DNA of 64,000 nucleotides, taken from assembly GCA_004296455.1 (NCBI GenBank), contig AP018280.1:4836001-4900000 (forward strand), written 5' to 3'. Positions 44,833-53,544 of this stretch are shown piece after piece. Made by a program: the position numbers and the translations under genes. The notes under the pieces were generated by a model. The model had not been told where the DNA came from. It saw nothing but the letters and a program-made list of their open reading frames with translations, and ran no database searches. The stretch comes from Calothrix sp. NIES-4101 (GTDB lineage: Bacteria; Cyanobacteriota; Cyanobacteriia; Cyanobacteriales; Nostocaceae). The first letter of the stretch is position 1. The number at the start of each line of letters is the position of its first letter.

Positions 44833-46020
44833 TTATTCTATTTCTAATAAGATAGACTTGAGGACAAAATACCAACTATTCTTAATATCATATAATTGCT
44901 CTTGTAATGTTAAACAAGCCTGTCGTTTTTGTTCGTAAAGCTGATAATTATTAGATAGACTCAGCAACGCATTCCCATATGCCATCACATCATCAGGAGG
45001 AACTTCAAGAATCCCCTCTTGCAAGTAGAATACCGCCGGACAAACAGCAGAAGTAACCACCGGACGACCAGACAAAATGCTTTCGGCAACAACTCGATTG
45101 AAACCTTCAACAAAATCACTTCTAGTTGGAACTATCACAACATGCGAGTTACAAAACATTGTTTTCATTTTTGCCTTTTTACAGTACCCATGACAAAGAA
45201 AAATTGTCTCGACTCCTGACTCTTGAACAGCCAAACGTAAAGCTTCTAAAGCCGAACCATTACCACAAATATCAAACACGATATCTCTTCTACCTTCAGC
45301 AGCAAAACGCTTGGCAATTTCTAGCAAATCAAATACACCCTTGCTATACTCAATCCTACCAGCATACAAAACCCGAAATGGGATAGATGCATTTACGTTG
45401 GGTGTAATATCGGCAAAATCGGCGCGGTTGAAACTCGGCAAAAACTCGAAAATTTTTGCATGACGACCTTTTGTTAACTGCGATATCTGCTCACTAATTT
45501 CATGAGAAACAACAGTAATAGCTTGAGAATGACTCGAAAATAAATTTTGACTAAGTTTCAAGATTATTTTTTCGCCGAAAGTCTGTTTCCCGTACTTTCG
45601 CCACAGTGTACAATGCAACGACGGAATAACTTTCATTCCCAACCAGTGAAACAGCGACAACACAAACCAGTAGGTTGTACCACTATCTGCGATGACGACA
45701 TTAGCCTGAAAGCGATAAGCTGAGACTAATAAACTTAGTCCAAACAAAATTTGCTGTAAGTGATAAAAAATACCTTGTGCATTAGGGAACGAAATTGGAC
45801 GGTGTTCAATTATAAATTTTTCATCCCTGACAATTTGATGTTCTTGAGCTTGAGCGATTACGTAAGCTGTTGCATTTACTGTTTTGCAAGCTTCGTAGAA
45901 TTGACTAGAATAGGTAATAGATACCTGTATAGAATTATTCTCGCCTTCTAGCCAGCATTTATAAGACTCAATTACATTTTCTGGTCCAACAGCGTACAAA
46001 ATCCGAAGTGGTTTAGGCAT
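44833..46020 (-). CDS. Glycosyltransferase family 4 (GT-B fold)
   Basis: ATG 46020 (MPKPLRILYAVGPENVIES) is preferred to the frame start at 46059. The ~395-aa enzyme has RVLYAGRIEYSKGVFDLLEIA at the start of the donor domain and the GT4 E-x7-E region in EGFNRVVAESILSGRPVV. Donor and acceptor sugars are unknown. Cytoplasmic or membrane-associated. Confidence 0.87.
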   Translation of the reverse strand: MPKPLRILYAVGPENVIESYKCWLEGENNSIQVSITYSSQFYEACKTVNATAYVIAQAQEHQIVRDEKFIIEHRPISFPNAQGIFYHLQQILFGLSLLVSAYRFQANVVIADSGTTYWFVLSLFHWLGMKVIPSLHCTLWRKYGKQTFGEKIILKLSQNLFSSHSQAITVVSHEISEQISQLTKGRHAKIFEFLPSFNRADFADITPNVNASIPFRVLYAGRIEYSKGVFDLLEIAKRFAAEGRRDIVFDICGNGSALEALRLAVQESGVETIFLCHGYCKKAKMKTMFCNSHVVIVPTRSDFVEGFNRVVAESILSGRPVVTSAVCPAVFYLQEGILEVPPDDVMAYGNALLSLSNNYQLYEQKRQACLTLQEQLYDIKNSWYFVLKSILLEIE

Positions 46021-46059
46021 TTTGATTCTTGGATTTCGATTAGTAATAATGATACACAA

Positions 46060-46299
46060 TTAGACTGTAAAAATAGATAAAATAAAAGTGTATACACTAA
46101 ATGTATAAGTTTCACCTTATTCCCAATATTTATAGTGTAACTATCAATTTTTTACAATCTTTTAAAAAATTTATTGCTTCTAATGATAATATTTTTATTC
46201 TCCAAAAATATATTGATAATGTTAATGAAATAGAGTTGATTATGGGCAAAGTTTCTGATATCAAGTTACAGCACCAATCTGACTATCAAAATTGTTAAC
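46060..46299. other. AT-rich spacer, uncertain small frame
   Basis: A plus-strand 65-codon frame (46101-46298, MYKFHLIPNIYSVTINFLQS) lies opposite to all neighbours and lacks a ribosome binding site. The region is over 70% A+T, so the frame is probably chance. Confidence 0.3.
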
Positions 46300-47175
46300 T
46301 TATTGAAAATTGCTGTGGAACTTCTTGACCAAATTCTCGTATTTTTGGACTCCAATCTTTGCTTTTGCTGATATCATGACAGCAATCTCTTCAGGAATAT
46401 GACTAGCAAAAAAATCCTGTAAAGCCTCATCAGACATTTCTTCAGTCAGCCAGTATTCATGACAAATAGGTTTCGAGTCATAATAATGCCCACAATTTTC
46501 TTGGAGAATATGCTCGACAAAAATACCATAAAGAATATACTCCGATAAATGCCAATGACGACAAACAGTCTCAATCCATCCACGTCTCGCAACAGTTTCA
46601 ATATGATTATATAATTTCAATAAATTATCTCGTTGCCAACTGATAATTTGACCAATATAACCAGGAAGAGGAGGATTAATTTCAGGTAATCCTAGTAAAT
46701 GATGTGCAGTTTGATGCCATTTTTCACCTATTCTTTGTTGTGTGGCAATATGTGCGGGTACTCGGAATAGTCTAACTTTGCTATTACTAACAAAATTGTT
46801 CAAATCAAAAGGACGAATAAAAGCAACATCAGAATCTGCAAAAATAAAAATATCTTCCCTCAAAAATTCAGCAGTAGACAGCTTAATAATCTGTTGAATT
46901 ATCCAACCACGCACTAAAACATGCTTGAAACTCAACCACCAACCTTTTAGTAAAGGTAAACGTTGAATCCAAGCAGGTAAAATCGACTCAACAGTAATAA
47001 TTTCAGTATTTCGTTGCTTTATTTGTCGAAAGAGAGATAAATCCCTCTGGGGAACGATGATGTAATGTTTAACTGAAGCGGGTGCAAATGCTTCAAGACT
47101 CCAAGCAAGTAATCTACACCTTTCAAAGTCAGGTGCATAACTAGGAGTAACAATACAAAAATCTAGTGGTTGCAT
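46300..47175 (-). CDS. DUF6492-type protein, probable glycosyltransferase
   Basis: ATG 47175 (MQPLDFCIVTPSYAPDFERC) is preferred to a GTG at 47223 that overlaps the previous gene. Features are YIIVPQRDLSLFRQI, a DxD-like IFADSDVAFIRPFDL, YIGQIISWQRDNL and LSEYILYGIFVEHIL, which match the DUF6492 family seen in polysaccharide clusters. No membrane segment. A sugar-transfer role is inferred from the DxD-like motif and context. Confidence 0.75.
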   Translation of the reverse strand: MQPLDFCIVTPSYAPDFERCRLLAWSLEAFAPASVKHYIIVPQRDLSLFRQIKQRNTEIITVESILPAWIQRLPLLKGWWLSFKHVLVRGWIIQQIIKLSTAEFLREDIFIFADSDVAFIRPFDLNNFVSNSKVRLFRVPAHIATQQRIGEKWHQTAHHLLGLPEINPPLPGYIGQIISWQRDNLLKLYNHIETVARRGWIETVCRHWHLSEYILYGIFVEHILQENCGHYYDSKPICHEYWLTEEMSDEALQDFFASHIPEEIAVMISAKAKIGVQKYENLVKKFHSNFQ

Positions 47176-47215
47176 ATAAAAAATAGGGGATAGGGAGATA
47201 GTGTTTGACTTCGCA

Positions 47216-48424
47216 CTAATCACGTTCAGTACGAATCCAAGTTTTCTGAGGTTGAATTAAGAATTTGAGGTATAGGGGAATCTTCCAGAGAATATAAATT
47301 GGCACAGCCAGAAGTTCTCGCAGTGGTAAGTCGGAACTAGCAAATTTTTTCCAAGAGATCAGAATAGCAGTCAAAATAAGGAAGCCAGTCAGACCTGTAA
47401 CTGCTAAGGGTATCCACATAGATGAAATCGCAAAAAAAAGTAGTGTAATCAACATCATTGATATCCACATGACAACCAAGAGTGATAGTGGTGGAATACA
47501 CAAATCCAGGGCACTCACAAATAATTTAAAACGCTTTTGTTTTAACCCTGCCAGGAATAATTTCGGGACGTAGGTAAGTATAGTTTGCAGATGACCATGT
47601 TCCCATCTTGTACGTTGGTTGTGAGCTGCTTGGGTATTTTGGGGTAGATTGCCAATAACACACGCATTAGGGCAAAAAATCGGCGGATAACCGACAATAC
47701 TTAAATCTAATCCCAGTTTCATATCTTCAACAATATCCGCACTAGCAGTATTAATCGAACTTATTACCGACCAAGGGAATGCCATCCCGGTTCCAGCTAA
47801 CAGACAAGGTAAACCCAAACGGGTCATTCCTTGGGAACGAACGAGGTTTTTGACTTTGAAGGCGAATGCAGAAATCGAGTCTTTGGGACTATGTTGGCTG
47901 GGCTTTGTCATCAAATAGTTTGCTTGGACTGGTTTTCCAGTAATTATCGCCATTTCGCTGAGAATTGCGATCGCATTTGGCTCTACTTGGCAATCGGCAT
48001 CAATAAATACAACTACATCAGGTGCTGAATCTGCCAGATATTGCAATCCATAATCGAGTGCGTATCCTTTCCCCAAACGCTGAGAGTCTTGTCTTTCTAT
48101 AACTATAGCTCCAGTATTCCGGGCGATTGTTGCAGTGCGATCGCTACAATTATCCGCAATCACCACAAGCTCATGCTGATGTTCAAACGTAGACATTAAA
48201 TTTGACAAAGTATTATTGATAACATTCTCTTCATTATGGGCGGGGACTAGAATCGCAACTTTCGGATTGGGTAAATTGCCCTGATGATTAACTGTTTGTT
48301 TGACAACAGGAAAAATTGCAGCAATACACTCAACCAGCAATACCAAACCCAAGATAAATAGCCCAGATACCCCGATTGAAAGAAATATCTCAATAGATAG
48401 ATGCACTAACTGAATAATAGACAT
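47216..48424 (-). CDS. Processive-type glycosyltransferase family 2
   Basis: This 402-aa protein has one N-terminal helix, then VAILVPAHNEENVINNTLSN, FIDADCQVEPNAI, EDMKLGLDLS and QRTRWEHGHL (the Q-x-x-R-W motif of membrane-embedded processive GT2 enzymes such as cellulose or poly-GlcNAc synthases). Three or four helices follow. It may polymerise or elongate the glycan at the inner membrane. Confidence 0.88.
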   Translation of the reverse strand: MSIIQLVHLSIEIFLSIGVSGLFILGLVLLVECIAAIFPVVKQTVNHQGNLPNPKVAILVPAHNEENVINNTLSNLMSTFEHQHELVVIADNCSDRTATIARNTGAIVIERQDSQRLGKGYALDYGLQYLADSAPDVVVFIDADCQVEPNAIAILSEMAIITGKPVQANYLMTKPSQHSPKDSISAFAFKVKNLVRSQGMTRLGLPCLLAGTGMAFPWSVISSINTASADIVEDMKLGLDLSIVGYPPIFCPNACVIGNLPQNTQAAHNQRTRWEHGHLQTILTYVPKLFLAGLKQKRFKLFVSALDLCIPPLSLLVVMWISMMLITLLFFAISSMWIPLAVTGLTGFLILTAILISWKKFASSDLPLRELLAVPIYILWKIPLYLKFLIQPQKTWIRTERD

Positions 48425-48540
48425 GTATGCAATCCAATTTTTTGACTTGGTAGGAAATGGATATTAAGTAATGTTCCGATAAATCACCAAGCCGATGTTT
48501 TCTATTCTGAGTTCTGACAACTGAGCCTTCTCAAATAGAT

Positions 48541-49110
48541 TTACTGTGATTTTTCAATAATTTTGGCAGGAATTCCCACTGCCGTTGCTCCTGGGGGAAC
48601 ATGATTCAAAACAACGGCGTTTGCTCCAATGTTAGCATTATCACCGATTGTCACATCTCCAAAAATTTTTGCCCCTGCACCCACATTGACGCGCTTGCCG
48701 AGTTTAGGGGCTTCTAGAGGTTTGTCCAAATAGCGATTTCCTAAAGTAACACCCTGACGAATAATACATTCATCGCCAATCGTACTGTAGCCATGAATAA
48801 CTATCGTTCCTTGATGCTCGATAACTACACGTCGCCCCAATTTCACTGTGAAAGGTAGTTCAATTCCGTAGCCATTCCGAATTTTACGATACAACATTCG
48901 ATATAAAATACTGAGAGGAGAACGTAAGAGTTTAGGTTGTACCTGCATTCGCCAAACTCCGAAGCGATATACTGCAACGGCTCGGAATCCCGGTTTTGTC
49001 CAATCACATCCATGAGCAATCCAATCTTCTCTGATTTGCTGCCAAAGAGTTAATTGAGTTGCTTCTTCTGTAGCATTATGATTCGTCAGCGATTCTGCGG
49101 GAACACCCAT
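48541..49110 (-). CDS. Serine-acetyltransferase-like hexapeptide acyltransferase
   Basis: This 189-aa protein has an N-terminal helical region (IREDWIAHGCDWTKPGFRAV) followed by hexapeptide repeats forming a left-handed beta-helix (VIEHQGTIVIHGYSTIGDEC, IFGDVTIGDNANIGANAVV) and the C-terminal VPPGATAVGIPAKII. It resembles serine O-acetyltransferases but sits in an exopolysaccharide operon, so sugar O-acetylation is more likely. Confidence 0.85.
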   Translation of the reverse strand: MGVPAESLTNHNATEEATQLTLWQQIREDWIAHGCDWTKPGFRAVAVYRFGVWRMQVQPKLLRSPLSILYRMLYRKIRNGYGIELPFTVKLGRRVVIEHQGTIVIHGYSTIGDECIIRQGVTLGNRYLDKPLEAPKLGKRVNVGAGAKIFGDVTIGDNANIGANAVVLNHVPPGATAVGIPAKIIEKSQ

Positions 49111-49160
49111 ACATTCTTATGTACCTTTATTACCTCTACTTTGACAATCTCAACTCAGCA

Positions 49161-51353
49161 CTACTGGCGGCTATTTGTAGTATTTTGGGCTACTAGTTGC
49201 TCACTGCTAACTTCAGTTCTATTACTGTTGTAATAGAAGTAATTATCGGGTTCGGATTTGACATTTACACCATTAGCAATGATTCCCAGCACATTTGCTT
49301 CAGAACGTAGCAATAAAGACTTAGCGGCTAAAGCACTAGCTGTATCTACAAGACCAGGACGGACTACAACTAACACACCATCTACCATTTTTCCTAGTAC
49401 TGCCGCATCAGCATTTCCCGCTAGAGGAGAAGTATCAAAGATAATATAGTCATAGCTTTCCGATAAGCTGTGAATCAAGGCATTCATACTTTCGGAACCA
49501 ATCAGAACTAGTGGATTTGGAGGAATGACTCCGGCAGTCAATACTGATAGATTTCGCGTTACCGATTGAATGCAACGACGAATCTGATTTTGACCCACGA
49601 TCGCATTACTCAAACCAGTTAAATTCATTACCCCCCACAGATGATGTTGCGAAGGATTACGCATATCTGCATCGATAAGTAATACCCTTTTCCCAGTCTG
49701 GGCAATGACAGCAGCTAAATTTGCCGATACTTCAGATTTGCCCTCTCCAGCAACTGAACTAGTGACAACAAGTGTACGTACTCGCTTGTGACTAATAAAG
49801 TTGAGGTTTGCCTCCAGCATTTGATATGCTTCATGGATAACCGATCGCGGTAAAGTACCAACAATCACTCTTGGGGATGCTCCTTCGATGGAAATTTGCT
49901 CGATGGCTGCATTGTTGGTGCTAAATTTGGGAATTAAACCCAGTAGGGTGTAACCAAATATATTCTGAGCTTCTTTGGTGGTTTTGATTGAGCGATCAAT
50001 AATATCAATTAGGAATGCTGCGGCAATACCAAGCATTAAGCCAACAAATATGCCTCCTGCGGCTAAATACAAGGTTAGTTTTGAGCTAACTGGTTGGTTG
50101 GGAACAACAGCCTCTTGAACGATGCGCGCGCTACCAACGTTCTGATTTTCGGCAACACGAACTTCTTGAAGACGGGTAAGCAGATTTTTGTAGCTCTCTT
50201 GAGCCACTTCCAACCGTCGTTCTAAGTCACCTTGCTTTTTCTCTAAATTCGGCAAAACATTGGCACGTCTTTTGTATATTTGGTGCAGATTTGTCAAGGT
50301 TTGGACTTTGTTTGCCAAGCCCAAGCGCTGTGCTTGGAGTCGAACAGATTCACCTACTAGTTGTTCTTTAAGTCCCCCTAGTTGCAAACTATTGGGGGAA
50401 ATTTTCACATTTGCACCAACTGATTGACTAGCTCGCTGTTGGAGTAGGGAGGCAAGTGCTTTTTCCTGTTCTTCGAGGTTGATAACTGAGGGGTGAGTGC
50501 TGTTATAGCGACTTTTTTCAGTGGCTAATTTGGTTTGTACCTTTTGTAGTTCGCTTAAAACTTCTTGTACTCCCGGAATCAAGCTTAATGATGCCACATC
50601 AACTGCTGTTTCGCTGGGAATTTTGACTTGAGAACGCAGTTCTTGATATTGGGAAATCACTTCTGCAAGCTGCCCCTGAGCTTCATTTAATTGTTTGTCG
50701 AGTTCACCAATTGTCTTAACTGTTTCGTTGGATTCTTCCTCGAGATTAATTATCTGGTTTCGTTCTTTAAAACGTCTCAAATCTTCAGTCGTTTTATCCA
50801 ATTCACCTTTAGCACGAGGTAATTGAGCTTCAATAAATTTACGTGCAGCTAAAGCTTCGGAACGATTATTTTTGATGTTGTTATCGACATACGATCGCAT
50901 CAACTGATTGACAATGGCTGCGGCTTCTTTGGGTTTGTCGGAGATGAAAGAAACGTTAAGTACATCAGTGCCAGCAACAGGCTCAACTTTAATAATCAGG
51001 GATTTTGGGTCTACCAGCTTTCCTGTGTCGTCCCGCAAATTGAGTCTTTCAATTACAGCTTGCAAAATTGGACGTGATTGCAAAATGACTGCCTGAGTCG
51101 AAAGTGGATTTGCTTCCCGTCTAATACTCTCCAAGTCCCGAAATTTTCCATCAACACCAGTGAGGGAATTAGTGCGATTTGCTTGAAACAGTATTTTTCC
51201 CTCTGCCTCATAATTAGCTTTTTGTAATGAAATCGCAAAACCAGATAGGGCAACCGATGTCAAGAAAATTCCTAAAGCGATCGGCCAACGTCGTTTGAGG
51301 ACTAACCAATAGTTTTGCAAATCTAACTCGTCGGGATAACTTTGCTTTTCCAT
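49161..51353 (-). CDS. Wzc-type polysaccharide co-polymerase and tyrosine autokinase
   Basis: This 730-aa protein has a Wzz/chain-length domain near the N-terminus (LQNYWLVLKRRWPIALGIFL membrane helix; IKVEPVAGTDVLNVSF), a long coiled-coil periplasmic part (about 165-410), a second helix (LYLAAGGIFVGLMLGIAAAF) and a cytoplasmic kinase domain. The kinase shows Walker A SSVAGEGKSEVSANLA, Walker A' LLIDADMRNPSQ and Walker B DYIIFDTSPLAG. The Tyr-rich end NYFYYNSNRT is the expected autophosphorylation site. It controls polymer length and export with the Wzy-like protein of this cluster. Confidence 0.93.
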   Translation of the reverse strand: MEKQSYPDELDLQNYWLVLKRRWPIALGIFLTSVALSGFAISLQKANYEAEGKILFQANRTNSLTGVDGKFRDLESIRREANPLSTQAVILQSRPILQAVIERLNLRDDTGKLVDPKSLIIKVEPVAGTDVLNVSFISDKPKEAAAIVNQLMRSYVDNNIKNNRSEALAARKFIEAQLPRAKGELDKTTEDLRRFKERNQIINLEEESNETVKTIGELDKQLNEAQGQLAEVISQYQELRSQVKIPSETAVDVASLSLIPGVQEVLSELQKVQTKLATEKSRYNSTHPSVINLEEQEKALASLLQQRASQSVGANVKISPNSLQLGGLKEQLVGESVRLQAQRLGLANKVQTLTNLHQIYKRRANVLPNLEKKQGDLERRLEVAQESYKNLLTRLQEVRVAENQNVGSARIVQEAVVPNQPVSSKLTLYLAAGGIFVGLMLGIAAAFLIDIIDRSIKTTKEAQNIFGYTLLGLIPKFSTNNAAIEQISIEGASPRVIVGTLPRSVIHEAYQMLEANLNFISHKRVRTLVVTSSVAGEGKSEVSANLAAVIAQTGKRVLLIDADMRNPSQHHLWGVMNLTGLSNAIVGQNQIRRCIQSVTRNLSVLTAGVIPPNPLVLIGSESMNALIHSLSESYDYIIFDTSPLAGNADAAVLGKMVDGVLVVVRPGLVDTASALAAKSLLLRSEANVLGIIANGVNVKSEPDNYFYYNSNRTEVSSEQLVAQNTTNSRQ

Positions 51354-51495
51354 ACTTTCCTATTTGTTCACAAAATAATTAAGTGTGATTTCGGCGAGAT
51401 AATTGCAAGATGAGTGGGAATGTCTCAAAATTTTTAATTTTGTAAAGGGGGTATCTTCTCCCCTCTATCATCAACGCAACAAGAAGATGCTTCCA

Positions 51496-52365
51496 CTACC
51501 TGATATTTTTTAGTGGGACACTTCTGTGATTAGTCGCTAAATTGGCACTACTACTATCATTTTTTTGATCATGAATACCAAATTCCTCGTTGTTTTTTAA
51601 TTCAATTGCTGACCAAGGATTTCGATATAATTGCAATCGCTGTTGTAAAATCAACCAAAAAAAAGGTACAGCACTCAGTATGTAACGACGCCACAAACGT
51701 TTGGGTTCATTGACAAGCCGATAAAACCACTCCAAACCGATTTCACTCATCCATTTTGGCGAACGTTGGATATTACCAGCCTCAAAATCTATAGTGGCTC
51801 CAATAGCTAAAAATACTTTAATATGCTTTAGTTGTTTGCGATACTTAGCAATCCATATTTCCTGTTTGGGTGCGCCGACTCCAATTGCCAAAACAGTTGC
51901 CTGAGAACGATTAATTAATTCAACTATTTTCTGACATTCTTGCTCGTCTTTTTCAAAGCCAAAGGAAGGGGAATGAGCCGCAACAACTATATTTCTCCCA
52001 ACTTTTGCATTCACATTTTTTTGTGCCTGCTTGACAACTTTTGTCTCTGAGCCTAGCAAAAATATTTTGATATTTTTATCATACTGATAATAATGGTAAA
52101 AAGCAGGAAATAGATCGGAACCAGAAATTTTCTCTTTTATTGGCGTTCCTAATAAATTAGAGACATGCATCAAAATTTTACTATCACAAACTCGATAGTC
52201 TGCCTCTTGATAAACACTATAAAATTCCCGATTGCGTTGTAACTTCATGACATGATCCACATTTGGAGTAAACACAACTCCACCACTCCGCAGACTTTCT
52301 AGAAGTTCCAACATTGTGATGCTATGGATAGCCACATTTAGTAAGTTTATTTGCCTCATTACCAC
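51496..52365 (-). CDS. WecG/TagA/CpsF-family glycosyltransferase
   Basis: This 289-aa protein has INLLNVAIHSITMLELLESL, VVFTPNVDHVMKLQRNREF, KISGSDLFPAFY, IFLLGSETKVVKQAQKNV, AIGVGAPKQEIWIAKYRKQL and the C-terminal EIGLEWFYRLVNEPKRLWRRY, all hallmarks of the WecG/TagA family, which adds an N-acetylmannosamine-type sugar to a lipid-linked acceptor. It is first gene of the exopolysaccharide cluster; ~1.1 kb of non-coding DNA precedes it. Confidence 0.93.
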   Translation of the reverse strand: MVMRQINLLNVAIHSITMLELLESLRSGGVVFTPNVDHVMKLQRNREFYSVYQEADYRVCDSKILMHVSNLLGTPIKEKISGSDLFPAFYHYYQYDKNIKIFLLGSETKVVKQAQKNVNAKVGRNIVVAAHSPSFGFEKDEQECQKIVELINRSQATVLAIGVGAPKQEIWIAKYRKQLKHIKVFLAIGATIDFEAGNIQRSPKWMSEIGLEWFYRLVNEPKRLWRRYILSAVPFFWLILQQRLQLYRNPWSAIELKNNEEFGIHDQKNDSSSANLATNHRSVPLKNIR

Positions 52366-53449
52366 TATGAAAACCAGCGATATTTAACAAGAAGGATGTA
52401 ACTGTGATTAGCCAATTTACAATTAGGAAAATACTTCAGGTGGAAAATTAGCAGCAAAACCTCAACCAGCTAAATACCACTAACTTGCCAGAGAGAATCG
52501 ACAATATATCATCCGAATTGGTATCAGTTAATCCTTTGATTTTTCGATAGTTCAAGATAATAAGCAAGCTAAAATTTAGCACGCTAAAATTTTAGTTATG
52601 GATAGATAAATTACTACAATTTTCACGCTATAGCCACTTCAAAAATTTTTCGTTCCTTATTCTTACCTCTTGATTTGCAAGGGCTTACACTCTTTGAGAC
52701 TGCAAAATTATCATAGAGGTAAAAACCATGTAAAACTAAATATCCACAACTATTATGAATGACTAACGAAAGATAGGTAATAACTCCCGTTCTATAGTAT
52801 CAGCAGAGCTTGACAATATAGAGTGGATAGTGACGCGAGTGAGTACGCATAGTTCCCAGTAGGATGCTAAAAATGTTTGCGCGATCGCAAGACATACGTT
52901 ACACAAAAATACATTTAGCATCTAGCCAAATAGGCTTAATCTAGGGTATTTGCAACAATACCTGAGAATCCACAGAGTACGGAAATGATTAAAGTTCAGA
53001 GTGATCGTATTAAAAGCTTACCGCGAGCAGCCAAGCTCACAAGGTTTTGCCATCAATACCATATTTACCCTGACAATATCCACTAAGTACAGATCATTAC
53101 CAGCAACTTTAATATATCTTTGATTTTAAGTAATTTCAAATAGCTACTGTAAAGTTAAGATGTAGAAAAGATGATTTTTCATAAAGATATTGTAAAGTTT
53201 CCGTTATTATCCGGCTGAATATAGTAACAATAAGAACATTACGAAGAGAAAGATGAGAATAATCTCTGTTCTCTAAAGCTGTGTGAATAAAGTAATGTAA
53301 ATTACTACCTGATTGAAATTGGAAATTGATTGAGCAACACTATTCTCTTATCTTGTGCTCAAAAATTGCTGCTGGGTGTTGAATTATAGCAAGTAGCATC
53401 CAGATACAGCAGTTAGCAAGTAGATGGAGTATGAGCTTAAAGGTTATGT
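52366..53449. other. Long leader region upstream of the exopolysaccharide cluster
   Basis: About 1.1 kb without a supported gene. AT-rich, with one GCGATCGC-like site near 52883. No clear hairpin, promoter motif or repeat was identified by eye. It probably holds the cluster's promoter and long 5' leader. Confidence 0.4.
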
Positions 53450-53496
53450 GTAAAAAATACAAGCATGATAAAGTACAATCTTCACCATGCTTGTAT
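53450..53496 (-). terminator. Rho-independent terminator of the lectin/FG-GAP gene
   Basis: On the minus strand, an 11-bp perfect stem, ATACAAGCATG (53486-53496) with CATGCTTGTAT (53457-53467), is followed by a T-run (six A on the plus strand at 53451-53457). Confidence 0.85.
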
Positions 53497-53544
53497 CTAT
53501 CATTCAGTATCAATTCAAAGAATAATCAGGGCTTGCTGAGCCAA

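Noticed and set aside
46101-46298. 65-codon plus-strand frame within the exopolysaccharide cluster
   Set aside because: Opposite to all neighbours, very AT-rich, no ribosome binding site.
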